NCBI GenBank assembly: GCA_022559845.1
Contig: CM040117.1
Location: forward strand, 149,858,732 to 149,922,731
DNA length: 64,000 nt
Source: Amorphophallus konjac
Lineage: Eukaryota > Streptophyta > Magnoliopsida > Alismatales > Araceae
Direction: 5' to 3'
Under the pieces are notes generated by a model. That model made no database searches. It saw only the letters and a list, made by a program, of their open reading frames with translations, and was not told where the DNA came from. Shown here piece by piece: positions 21,991 through 33,250 of this stretch; position 1 is the stretch's first letter, and each line of letters starts with the position of its first letter. The position numbers and the translations under genes were made by a program.

Positions 21991-23214
21991 CCCAGTGCCC
22001 ATCGTGCTTGTGATTTGCTGACCCCTCTTTCATTGTGTTAGTCCCCTTTTGGAGTGATTGCAGGTTAAGTTGCATTTTATGCCTTCTGGAACGTGAGCGA
22101 TTCTCACAGAGCCATTCACGCTTTGGGCGGCTGATCATCCACCATCCTTCCCTTTGAACAGTGACAGTTCTCCTGCGAGCATCCTGTCATAGACGCCCCC
22201 CCATCGATCGTCCAAACCGCAGAACGGTCTGTTCCTTACCGTCCATATTTCTGGCACATGTATGCTTCTGGGTGTTCTGACTGTAGGTACACGGTTTGTG
22301 AGGATCTGTCCCATAGCTTACGCGGCTATATACGGACCGCTCTTCTTGGTATGTTTCTCATCTCTGCCGTCCTTCATTTCCAGCACTCTGTGATTCTTTT
22401 ACAGTTATTTTGTAGTTCTGTTGCTCCCTGGATTATGCGGTCCACCCCAGACCGTTTATCTTATTTTGCGGTCTCCCACAGACCGTCCTTCTGATGCCAC
22501 AGTGCACCCGAGGTTGCTTTGATTGCCATATCTATATTGTATTTGTTCTCTTTGGTGCCATCCATTGATCTTCCCCTGCTTATATGTTATTGCTGTCTAC
22601 TTTTTTTCATCCTCGCATGTTTATTTTGGTCATTGGTTGTTAGTTTCTAGGTTAGATTTTGCATCCACTCCGGTGCACATAGGACTCATGCATTTCATTC
22701 ACATCTAGCTGCATTCCTACCGAGGTAGGGTTTCCTCTCGTCTCTATACTCCTTGGAGCCGACTAGGGGACCTTGCTGAGGACCTCCGTAAGCCCCCGAG
22801 AGCCGTGGATTCCCACACGGACGCCGGGCAAGTTGTATCATACCACCCCCCAGTCTAGGGTCTGCATTCGTGCGAGAGAGAGTCCTTTAGAGTCTGCCAG
22901 TTCTCCATTCTCACCCTATTTAGGTACCTTGTGGTTGAGTGAACTCACATTTTAATTAATCCACTAAGGTCCTAAGAGAACTTATAAAAATCTTCGCGCA
23001 TCATTTGGAATTTGTTTGGCTAATTAGTTGATTCTTTTCTCATCTCTCTTCTCCATTGTATGTTGCATAGTGTCATCATTCGCATCTTTTGGTCAGATTA
23101 AGCTCATTAGGTCTAGTTCATCTTTGTGTGTCTCCATTTAGCTACATTTATCTTAGGTTCATTCCCATCCTTATATTCATTTGAAATTCACTGTATAAAG
23201 TCTCCACTTTCCCC
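21991..23214 (+). other. Element D leader, non-coding
   Basis: About 1.2 kb between primer site and gag. It has more GCGGTC/GACCGT-type motifs (for example 22208-22240 and 22436-22490) and a stretch near 22765-22850 with GACCTCCGTAAG and GTTGTA that resembles the block in the Tekay LTRs near 16700. No open frame of note. Confidence 0.5.
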
Positions 23215-24797
23215 ATGGAGCATTTCTCCCCTGTACCTTATTCTGCACCTCTCCATCTTCTTACCCCTGCGTGGATTCCTCTTCCCATGCGGGCCCGTCT
23301 CCTTATTCCTCCATTGGACCCCATTCTTTAAACGGGCCTTCTTACCCCGCCCGTGCTGCTGCTAGCCCAATCCATCCTCATTCTTACATACGTGATTCTT
23401 CCAGGCCCGCGCATTCCTCCCTTCCTGGAATGGGCTTTCCTTCTTCTCAGGTTGGGTTCCCTTATCCGACCCATCATCATTACCCTGGTTTAAATTCATC
23501 ATCCCTTGCTCAGGCTGGCTCATATCCTTCTCGGACTCTTCCTACCGAGGAGATGTTCACTCAGGCCCAACGTCAGCTTGATGAATTACAACGCCGAATC
23601 AATCCTCAGACTTCTTTGGATATCCCACTTGCCTTTCGAGGTCTTCAACTCCCACTGCACTCACAAATTCCCGCATATCGCCGCTATGGTGGAGTTGGTG
23701 ACCCCTATGCCCATTTGAAGGAGTTCTTATATGAGTCGGCCCAGTTCCAGCATGATCCACGCTTGATGGCCTATTTGTTTGGTCTATCTTTAGAGGGCTC
23801 GGTCAAGGATTGGTTCTTCACATTACCGCAGTAGCAGATGATGAATTTTCAAGCCGTCCAAGCAAGGTTTATTCAGCAGTACCGAGACCAGGTGGAGCCC
23901 AGATATTCTATGGTTGATCTGGCTCAAGAGATGAGGAAGACCGGCGAGGAATTCTCTACGTTTGCCGACCGCTGGCGTTGCCTAGTCACGCAAGTCCCGG
24001 GGCATATTCCGGAGGGCGAGCAGGTCAAGATGGTTATTTCTAATGCAACGCCCGAGCTCAAGTGCATTTTAGCCCTGAATGATATTACATCCTGACAACA
24101 ACTTTACAATAGAGCCCGCTTTATTAACCAACAACTCGTAGTTTCCTTTGACCATCAGCCTCCTCCACCGTCACCTTCTACATACACTTTCCCTCTGCCC
24201 TCCTCCGCAAGTCAGCCCTCCGCTACATATCCCTCCACGAGTCGGCCTTCCGCCCCCATACACCCCTATACCTCCATGTGCTCCACCTTACATCCCTCCT
24301 TGAGTCAGCCCTCTGCTATTTCATCTCACCATACCCCTCCACCTCCGGTCAAGGAAACACTACACCTAGAATGGGTAGAAGCCGTTCATTACATTCCCAC
24401 TCCCTCCACGCCTCCACATCACTATAACCCTCCACCTTTGCCTACGCAGTCCCCCTTGCCTACGCAACCCCCGCTACCATCTCCATTACCTTTTCACACC
24501 CCTCGGCATCCACCTTGCCCGAAGCGGGCTTCTCACTCTTCGTTGTCAGAATCTTTTACAGACATTTTCAGGGCTTTGATGGCCACCCATGCGTTGTAGC
24601 TCCCTCCGGTTATGCCTTGCCCATCTGCGGTCGGGAATTTGCTCCATTTCTGTGAATTCCATCATCAACAGGGGCATGTGGTCAAGAATTGCCCCGAGTT
24701 CCAGGAACTTGTTTACAGTTTGGAAGATAAGAAGATGATTGATTGGGCTATCATGCGCCAAGTTATTTCAGATCTCAGCAGCAAGCAGCAGCAGTAG
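23215..24797 (+). pseudogene. Element D gag with zinc knuckle
   Basis: The likely start is ATG 23215 (M-E-H-F-S-P-V), with a frame change near 23265-23285 into the main frame. The core at about 23600-24090 reads Y-A-H-L-K-E-F-L then L-E-G-S-V-K-D-W-F and F-I-Q-Q-Y, the plant Ty3 gag layout. A knuckle C-E-F-H-H-Q-Q-G-H-V-V-K-N-C lies at about 24649-24692. One frame is kept from 23271 onward, broken only by TAG 23832, TGA 24093, TAG 24597 and TAG 24795. It probably formed particles or an RNA-packaging substrate when intact. Disabled now unless stops are read through. Confidence 0.75.
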
Positions 24798-25829
24798 CAA
24801 GCAGTGCCGCCTAGGCAACCGTCTCCACTTCAAGACCAGGGGCACCCTGGTGTTTCTCTAGTTGATAAGGTACCTGCTCTGTTACCCGCTTCTTCCTCTA
24901 TCCCATCTCCTCCACCACCTTCGCCTATTCCAGCCTCCGCTCGGGCAACTTCTCATTCACCCTCCGGTTCCATCACCACACCTGTCCCCAACACCTCTCG
25001 ACGTGTTGTAAAGATACGCCGAAGAGCGCCACCACCCGCCACTTCCTCCATTACGCCACTACCTCCTTCTCCTCCTTCTTCCCCTTCACCATCTCCATCA
25101 ACCATATCACCCCCTTTGCCACCACATTCTCCACCTCCACCTTCGCCGCCTCCATTGGCCACATCTCCATCATCACCTTCTCCATTATCCCCATTACCGT
25201 CACCACTGTCTTCATCACCTACCCTTGTAATAATCCATGTTCCGTCACCTTCACCGATGCCACTTCTTTCGCCATCATCCTCTGAGTCCGAGCTGGCCGA
25301 CCCTAAACCCATACCTCCACTTTTGCCTTTACCTCCACCCATGCCCATCATCATCAGTATTTCCCCATCGCTTGCACCATCGCCGCCCGCGCCCTTCAAA
25401 CCTCGTCCTTCTAACCTCCCTCTGCCACTTCCCACTTCGCGAAGCAGGTACACGCTACCTTTGGTGCCCCTCGGGTCTAGTCCCCAGGGAGAAAAGGAGC
25501 CGAGCCAGGCTTTGATTATGCATTATAAGCCTCAAGATTTCATTAGCCGCATGCCGGTCCAAGTCTTGGTTCTTGACCATTTTAGGGGTAATGAGCCTGC
25601 ATTTACTACGAGAATGGTTGCAAAGAAGAGTTCCCTTGTGTTGGTGCCAGTTTCTTCAAAGGCGAGGCTGGTAGCAATCTCTTTGCTTGTCGGGAAGTTC
25701 ATCATTAATGATGTTATTACCTCGCGCTCGATTGCTGTTCAGTTCACTGGCCGAGAGGGGTTCTCTACTCGGATTATGCTAACACATACGGCCGCCCGGA
25801 GCCCGATGGATTCCCTATTCAAGGGGTAA
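24798..25829 (+). pseudogene. Element D proline-rich region and unrecognised C-terminal domain
   Basis: The gag frame continues, with no indel, into about 200 residues of Pro/Ser/Thr-rich sequence (24880-25470) and then a folded-looking region of about 110 residues (25500-25829; M-P-V-Q-V-L-V-L-D-H-F through F-T-G-R-E-G-F). I do not recognise that region; it lacks an Asp-Ser/Thr-Gly protease motif. It ends at TAA 25827-25829. Antisense open frames over the Pro-rich DNA are shadows. Confidence 0.55.
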
Positions 25830-26490
25830 TTGGCTGCATCTTCTGCACTTTCCAAGGACATTATGCACTTGCTGTGGCAACCTCCCTCAATTATAGCACA
25901 TGCCGGCCATGTCAACTGCCGCGCATTGATCTCCCTCAGCTTTGTCCTGCTCTTCTAGTGTGGGAGTTATGCTTCAAGCCTGATTGCCGAGTGGAGTTGC
26001 CGAACCACTATGGTTCTAGTTGCCCAGGAGACAAAACTCCGTGGCTTCATTATATTCATTCAGTGAGAAGTTTGTTTGCCCAAGAATGTCTGCATCTGTT
26101 AGCACTGTGGGTCTAGGGGCAGCCGTCCCATGAAGCGCATATTCATGATCGGGCTAGGCCATCTGCACAGTGGGCCCGTATTTGAGAAGACATAACAGAT
26201 TGAGGAGCCCGGAAGCCGAGCCCGCACCAGGTGGCGTCGTTTCAAGAAGATTGCGGCTAAGAAGAGGCGGCGACATAAGTTCAAGAGCCTTCAGTTGTGC
26301 ACTCGGGGGTCCACTGCCTCATCTCCTTCCTCTGTCCATTCGACCTTTCTGTTGCTCAGTTCTTATCCGTAGGTGGTGTACCTTCCACCACCTGACCATA
26401 TTTCCACCATCTTTTCCTATCCTCACCATTCTAGGCATCTTCTAGTTTTTCTTCCCGGACACGTCCGGATTTCACTACTCGTCTCTTTCC
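25830..26490 (+). pseudogene. Element D, further broken coding-like sequence
   Basis: After 25829 two frames look partly coding, for example P-K-N-V-C or H-Y-I-H-S-V-R-S-L-F followed near 26200-26280 by Arg-rich sequence. Stops and at least one frame change intervene. This may be the end of the gag-like polyprotein; no domain is recognised. Confidence 0.3.
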
Positions 26491-26670
26491 CCCGACCTTG
26501 TTGGGAATCCCTTGCACTCGTTCCCCGACCTTGTCGGGTGATTTTTCTGATCCTTCCTTGATTTTGTCGGGTGGTTTCCATTTCTTTTCCCCGACCTTGT
26601 CGGGTGTTCATACATTCTCTTCCCCGCCTCTGTCGGGTGATCGCTATTCCTTTTCTCCGACCACGTCGGA
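26491..26670 (+). repeat. 33-bp tandem repeat with small hairpins (six units)
   Basis: Units start at 26491, 26524, 26557, 26590, 26623 and 26656, each exactly 33 bp apart. The core is CCCGACCTTGTCGGG, a 6-bp stem with a 3-base loop, perfect in units 2 and 4. Being 11 codons long, the repeat stays in frame and reads S-P-T-L-S-G-D in units, open from upstream of 26491 to 26698. Confidence 0.85.
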
Positions 26671-26699
26671 TGATCATTATCCTTCTTCCTTGTCTTAAC

Positions 26700-29633
26700 A
26701 GTTATCTTTTCGTCATCTTTCTGTTCTTTCTGTCTCACCCTTTCGGGGTCATTGCCCTTTTTCATGCTATTTTCGAGGCTTATAGCCCGCCTTGATCTCA
26801 GTTAATCCCTGGTTATTTTGTACTCGGTTCCTTGTTATCAGGGCCTCAGTGCCTTAACGAGGGAGTTCTAGCCCTCGTCTCTCTTCCTTTTTATCCCTTC
26901 TTCATCCAGTATGAGGTCTGCCACTCCTCTATGTCGAGGAATCTAATCATTTGCTCTCCTTTCATCCTTTATCCTGACAAGCAAGGAAAATAAAGTTCGC
27001 ACTCCTTAAAGCTCGATGATCGAAATCACTTCAGGGTGTCGGTTTCCACGCCATAGATTTGTGAAGGTATCTTTTATTTTGTGCAAGAACATGTTATCAT
27101 TGCTATTACTCTGTTATTTCTGCACGCACTTATAATGTTGGTTCTTTAAAACATGGTTGAGTGGCCGTAGGCTTTAGTTAGTTTGCTTAGTCAAATAAGT
27201 CGCTTCTGCAGCATCTTTAGGCTAGTGATAGCTCCGCGCTGGGAGTCTAGTTTCCTTCCCTGATCGTTGAGGGTGACCTTTGAGTATGGGTTTTTCACAC
27301 ATAACACGGCGAGCCATAGCCGACCCCTCTAGTGCAACAACGTTGCTGCTTTGGCCATACTTTGGGTATGCACAAAGGTCTTTTATTTTCTCTGCTCGGC
27401 CAAGTGTAGGGGCAAGAGATGGATAGATGAGATGACTAACCTAGGCACTCCCTAATACGAGAGAGGTCTCAAATAGGGGCAGTCTTGACTCGCAAAAATG
27501 AGCTTTCATATCTGGCCAATAAGGTCTACCAAAATGAGAAAATAATTCAATGCAAAATTATGAATCAAAGGCATGGCAAGAGTGGCTATACAGTTCCCCG
27601 CGGGACGTCATGAGCCCGGTCGCATGTGTGCCTGATAAATATGGGTCTAAAAATCAAAGACAGAAAGTCCCAGTGCAACAGACTGTCTCTTTGAGGGTAG
27701 TGCCCTAGAAGGAATCCGAACCTTGATATCTCCCATCCTGCACAAAGCTTGTCTTTGATTATTCTTCCGTTTCTCCCCCCTTAGGCTGGGTTGTATCCCG
27801 GGTATGGCCTTAGTAGGGGCACCGTTCTTTAGAAGCAGTTGGTTGTGGTAAGCCACCCTCACATGCACGTCTTGCTCAAGGGAAGTCTTTAATGAGAAGG
27901 GAGGGACGACGATCCCTGGCCAGTAGTTCATGTCTGTCTTTGGGTGTTGCAGATTGCTATTTCAAAAATCCAAAAAAATGAGATATTGTCAAAAATCCAA
28001 AAAAATGAGATATTGTCAAAAATCCAAAGAAATGAGATATTTTCAAAAATCTAAAAAAATGAGATATTATCAAAACTAAAAAAAATGATGAAATATTGTT
28101 CAAAATTTCAATCATTTTTAAAATCTGAAAAATCAAGAAATTAAAAAAATCTAAAAATATTTATATTTTACATTGTATTTTGAGAACATATACGTAATCT
28201 GTTTGGCTAAGTGTGCAGGTTGCAGGTACTCAAGCTTTCCTTGCTCCATATTTTATTCTATCTGTCTCCTGTTCACGTCTTTGATCTGTTCCCTTCTTCA
28301 ATCCACTCTCTCGATCTGTTCTGAAGCTCATGTCCTTCCTCAACTTTTGTTTGCAATGATCATATCTTTATGTGAGAAGGCTTTGCCTCACGATTATGAA
28401 CCTGGTGATTCTGCTTCATTCGGTCTTGAGTTTTGATTGAAGTGCGTATTTGTTCATGTCTTTTATCCCGCCGTGTCCTTATCTCGCGTCTATGTCCCAC
28501 CGTGTCGTCCCACGCTTGTTGTTTTGTTCCTCACCACGTGTTGTTAGTCGTCTCTCTATGTTCCATGTGTTGTCCCAACCGTGTGATCCATCATGTTTCT
28601 TATCCCAACCATGTGTTGTCCCGCCGATTGTTGTCTCATCACATCATGTTCATGCATACGTATTATCCGTTTATGCCATTGCCTATGTGCTTGTTCGTCT
28701 TGTTGTGTTGTTTTCAATTCGTCATGTTATGTCATGTTGTTTGTCATTATGTTGATTCCATGCTTATCTTGTTTGTCTTATTCATAAAAATCCATAAAAA
28801 CCCAGAAAAGAAAATCTAAAAAAACTTGCCGTTTCGCCTGATTGCATTATTATATGGTACTATAATATATTATCTCGAGAACCAGTTGGTTATCTACGTG
28901 TTCCAGGATCTGATGTTCCCCTTTAACAAAAACGATGATGATCCAGGTTAACGTGTTTAATCTTCGGATAGGCCATTAAGTCAGGATGTCATGGGGAGGA
29001 TGGTTCTATCCTGCACGCTGTGGTTGCGGATAGTGTCTTGACTCTGATTCTCCCAGCTTAGTAATATTATTCTCGAGTATTTTATATTTTAATCTTTCTT
29101 CGCATTTTTTTAATGATTTATTTTATTTTAACCCAACATGCATCATACGCATCTTTTGAGTTTTCGTGACCCATGGTTTGCTTGCAGAATGTCCCATCAG
29201 TGATGGTTAGCTGTGCGTTTAGTGTTTTAGTAAGAGGAACTAACTCCACTTTGAGTTGGAAGGTTCTCTTTGGTCGATTCGCTTGATTTGGTTGATTAAG
29301 AGGTCCCCGTCTGGAGCGTTAGCCTGTTTCCTTTACTTTTGCTGCCTGCTTTTGGCCTCCTCATTGGACCGCGGGATTGTGTCCCCCATGAGGTTGGTCT
29401 TGTCGAGTTATTTCATTTAGTTTAGTTCCTCCAGACTGGTGTCGCTTTTGGTTTTATTATTCCTTGCGTTTTGTTCAGAGTTTTCCGGAAGATTCCTGTC
29501 GCTTGTTGGTAGAAACGGGTGTCGTTTTACCTTAACGCCCGCTTTTCAATCCGCTCCGCTGCATTTCCGCTTCACATCCATGTTCCATGTCACTTTCGCT
29601 TCACCTCCGTTCGCTCCCCGGCAAAGAGGACGT
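26700..29633 (+). other. Element D non-coding 3' internal region
   Basis: Nearly 3 kb where an autonomous element would have pol. I find no RT, RNase H or integrase motif on either strand. An antisense open frame at 27931-27647 (94 residues) has no recognised domain. A 27-bp tandem repeat lies at 27963-28097 and the rest is T-rich. Confidence 0.6.
27963..28097 (+). repeat. 27-bp A-rich tandem repeat
   Basis: Units begin CAAAAATCCAAAAAAATGAG at 27963, 27990, 28017 and 28044, with a degenerate fifth at 28071. Confidence 0.85.
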
Positions 29634-29647
29634 TAAGGAGGGGCATC
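29630..29647 (+). other. Element D polypurine tract
   Basis: A purine-rich run ending AAGGAGGGGCATC directly before TGTTGACACC of the 3' LTR, as usual in Tat-type elements. Confidence 0.7.
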
Positions 29648-31422
29648 TGTTGACACCCATTTTTTGCCGATAAGTTGAGTCGTTCCTCTTGCTCCCATTT
29701 CTTAATGCCTCGAGTTGTCCATCACTCGCTAGGCATTTTTTGGTAAGTCATGGGCCAGTTTTATGGGTAACCTCCCTCCTTGGTTGGGTCCGTATCGATT
29801 CAGCGCTTAATGGGCCTTGGTTTTTGGTTAATTGAACATGTTTATGAAAATCAAGTGTCCAGGAGCATGTACGGTTCACCCTCAACTGTTCAACACTTGG
29901 GCGGTTAGATATAGACCGTTCATACATTTATGGTTGATTTCTAATGATTTTTTGAATTTCCACCGACAATGGCTTATGCGGTTTACTCCTAGCCGTTCAA
30001 TATGATGAATGGTCTGTAGTGCACCGTTCTTCTTCTAGAGTCCTAAAGCCTAAATATCTCTCAGATAATTATCCATTTTTTTCATTTATCACCGACAAGA
30101 GTTAAACGGTTGGACCTTGGCCGCTCGTTCCATTGGACGGTCCTATCATAGCCGTTCAACTATGAGAGTCCAACGGCGACTATTTCGGTTGGTTAATAGA
30201 TAATTAAGGGGATGATTAATTTTTTTTTTTTGGAATTATCACCGGTAGAGTTGGACGGTTCTTGATAGGCCGCCCATCCAGTTGAGCGGTCTATAGTAAG
30301 ACCGTTCATCCGTTTGAAAGCTGAATTTCATCAGATTTTATCCTTTTCTTTCGTGGTTTTATCCTTGACTTCTTCCATCATTTTCTCCGCGGATAATCAA
30401 TCATTTTGGGTGCCGTTTTGACTGTATGAAAGACAATTCATTTATCTATGATTTTCCTTTGATTATCTCGATCTGAAAATTCCTCTAAACCCTATTTTCG
30501 AGCTAGGCTCTCTAGGCTCCATAAATAGACCCTAAAGGCCGGGTTGGAGGAGGGGGGGGGGGAGATTTTGGTCGACGGCGAAGCCCTGCCGAATCTTAGA
30601 GCGACCTAGCACCAAGGAGGGAGGCCTTCTACGTCCATATAGGCCTCCGGTCCAGGGAGTAACCTATATTTTGAGTCTTTTTTCTATCTTTGATAATCCA
30701 TCATTCCCTTTTGTGTTGCATGCATCATTCTCCTTGCTTTCTTCACTTTCATTATCACTCACACATCCTCTCACGTTTTTTGACGCCCCTAGGGGTTTAA
30801 AACTCCTCAGGTATCCCCCACTTCATTTAGTTTTGATCATTCGTCTTTGTTTTAGCATGTACTACACTTGTCAGTTCTAATTTGGGTTATTTCTTTATGT
30901 TTTCACGTTGTTTTTTGCAGGTCAGCAATCCCTAGCACGAGGCCCATCCCCTCTGGCCGGTTGGAGAGGGTGGAGGTTGGACCCCTTTGTGACTTCTGGG
31001 TTGGTGGTCTTGCGCGGTTCTACACAGTCCGTTCAAGAAGATGTGTGGTGTAGACTGGACCATCCATCTTCTTCCTGCGGTCGAGAAAGAGCTGTTCAAC
31101 AGCCAGGAGTCCTTCATCCCGCACCTTCTACAGTGCCCTTAGGCGGTCTATCATAAGACCGTGCATCCTATAGGCGGTTCTCCTTGAACCGTTCATCTTC
31201 CCAGTGCTGCAACTCAGGAGAGTGTCTCTCCCTCCTTCCAAGGCACGACGTGTTCATCGCGTACGGCGTCTTGGTGGCGATCACGGTTCTTTACTCTCTT
31301 CTATTCTCCTTATACTGTCTATTTTATTTTACATATCGATTTATTAGAAGGAGATGAGAGATCTTTCAAGCCGATATCTTGAAGAAAGAGAAAGAGAGTA
31401 GAAAGAAACAAATATGTCAACA
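29648..31422 (+). repeat. Element D 3' LTR
   Basis: 1775 bp, starting TGTTGACACCC and ending ATGTCAACA. It matches the 5' LTR along its length with scattered substitutions. The GCGGTC/GACCGT modules at 31143 and 31174 are 31 bp apart. Confidence 0.9.
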
Positions 31423-31607
31423 GGTGGCAGACCAAGTATACTTGATCAAGCATCCTAGATCAAGCTCCTAAGTGCAAAGGTCCTTTGGATGCACATAAAC
31501 CAAAATGAACAAAGCTGAGTTGACACTAGCTCATTGATTGAGCAATGAGTGCATCGAATCATTTGATCACTTAGAAGATCAAACCATGTGAAATTCCAAA
31601 GGTTGTG

Positions 31608-31994
31608 TCGACCCCATAGTGAGGCTTCATCGACTCCCTTGTTCACAAAAGGGAGAAAAGCCTAAACGGCTCTTAGCTGCGTCGAAACTATGGCAATGCT
31701 GCGTCGACTCCAGATGTATTCCCATCAAGCATTGAAATGGTCTTCATAGCTACGTTGACCTCACCATCAAGCTGCATCAACCTCATCAGTCCCAGCAACT
31801 GTCAGACGGGCTGCGTCGACGCAATATTCTCAATGCGTCAACACAAGGCCATCTCCCAGAGAGCACGTTTCAACAAACTTTCAAAGGATACGTCGACCTA
31901 CTCACCAGTTGCATTGACGCACACTGGGCCAGCTCGCCAGAAATTCAAGAAGAACTATGAGGCTGCGTCGATGCAATGGCATTTCTGCGTCGAC
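31608..31994 (+). repeat. Six paired TCGAC boxes, element C LTR
   Basis: Core TCGAC (or TTGAC, TCAAC, TCGAA, TCGAT) at 31608/31630, 31682/31704, 31755/31777, 31816/31838, 31893/31914 and 31968/31990. The spacing within pairs is 22 bp in five and 21 bp in one. The best copies read TGCGTCGACGCA, a perfect 12-base palindrome. The array ends about 530 bp before the TATA box. Confidence 0.75.
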
Positions 31995-32527
31995 GCACCA
32001 GTAGCTCTTCAAGCCTAATTCTGTCAAACCTGCAACATTCTCTGAGATCGTACATAGGCTAAAAATAGGCGACGTAAACTTCCAAAACACGCATTTCAAG
32101 GTTTAAAAAGAAGCTCCTAGGATAGATAACTATCCTCTTCATCATGAGGCTTCAGGACAACCTTTTGGAGAAGACTTTGTTAGGTGCCAGATTTGGGAAA
32201 GGCTAGCCTTCATGGTACTCTACCTTTTGGACACAACCAATGGAATTTCAGTCCAAAGAAAAGCACCTAGGATAGAGGACCCTCCTTTTCTATCTTGGGC
32301 CAATGAGGAGGAAGATCTGGAAGAGCTCCATGATCAAGACCATCATTTCTTTTCCAACAAATCAAATGGGAGGATTTTGGAGGGAAAATTGTTTTGCTTC
32401 TGCTCTTCTATTTACGTTGGACCAATCAAACACCACTAGGGAAAAGGTCAGTGGTCAAAGAGCCTTATTTTAAGTTGAACCAATCAAATGCAGATCTCTT
32501 GGAGGGAAAATCTTCAACCAAGATCTT

Positions 32528-32536
32528 CTATATATA
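32528..32536 (+). promoter_or_regulatory. Element C LTR TATA box
   Basis: CTATATATATG context followed by a GA-rich leader, typical of SIRE LTR promoters. Confidence 0.55.
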
Positions 32537-33224
32537 TGAAGCTCCTACTTGAAGAGGAGCTGCTACTGCTGCTACTACCCAGAAGAAGAATAGAGCCAAA
32601 AGAGAAGAGAGTGCATGTGCCTTTAGAGAAAATTTTAAGAGAAAGAGGAGAAGAAAAGGGAGCAGCCCAACACTTGGATTCACCCAGTCCAGTGCTTCCT
32701 CAGAGAAGAAGAAAGAGAGCTAGAGGAAGAAAGGAAGGAGAGCAACTCTCCTTGCAGCCAGCCCTGAAAGTGAGAAGAAAAGAGCTCAGATATGACTAGT
32801 GTTCATATCTGTTCACAGTGCTTCAAGATTTTGGTCTAAAGCCATCGTGGAGTTTTTCCTTGTCTTGTTTCTTATTTTTCTGGTGCAACCTCGCATATGC
32901 AAATCATGTGTTTTGTTGTGTTTACAGCAGTGTGTCCGGTGCTCTGGTTTAGAGATCGGAAGTGGATTTGGCTACTGTGCAGCCGTGTGTGGTCGTGGGG
33001 AGCTATCCCCATGTTTTGCTACACTTGCAGCGTGTCTTTTTCTTTGTGTTTGTGTGTGTATGTGGGGTTCATCCTCGTGGGGCTTGTCCCCGTGTGTTGC
33101 AGTCTTGTAGCTTGAGGACTTTGTCATCTAGAAGCTTGCTCCTCGTATGTGCTGCATATTGCAGCATGTATGTGGGTGGAATTCCTCGCCATCAAGCTAT
33201 GTGTCAGCTGAAGCTGTGAATCAA

Positions 33225-33250
33225 TGTGTGTGTGTGTGTGAGAGAGAGAG
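33225..33250 (+). repeat. GT/GA microsatellite
   Basis: A run of about eight GT units passes into five GA units inside the LTR of C. Confidence 0.9.

Larger units (their letters stand above)
20185..31422 (+). mobile_element. Element D: complete gag-only Ty3 (Tat-like) element, 11.2 kb
   Basis: Two LTRs (20185-21960 and 29648-31422) of 1.78 kb, about 95-97% alike by eye, flank 7.7 kb of internal sequence. The five bases before (GGTGG, 20180-20184) and after (GGTGG, 31423-31427) are identical, so this is one intact insertion in the LTR of C. The internal part has a gag-like frame with a zinc knuckle and a long proline-rich region; I see no protease, RT, RNase H or integrase motif. That is the layout of the non-autonomous TR-GAG class known in plants. 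The Tat link rests on LTR ends, the gag style and the purine tract. Confidence 0.85.

Noticed and set aside
24953..25453. Gly/Asp-rich open frame on the minus strand (166 codons)
   Set aside because: It is the antisense shadow of the proline-rich frame of element D.
26423..26765. Minus-strand open frames with repeated P-T-R-S-G-K-R
   Set aside because: Antisense of the 33-bp repeat; no start context or domain.
27647..27931. Antisense 94-codon frame in element D
   Set aside because: Some Tat/Ogre elements have an antisense frame near the 3' end, but nothing here resembles a known domain and the length is within chance.
32488..32799. Basic Glu/Lys/Arg-rich frame in the LTR of C
   Set aside because: GA-rich transcribed leader after a TATA box; composition alone explains it.
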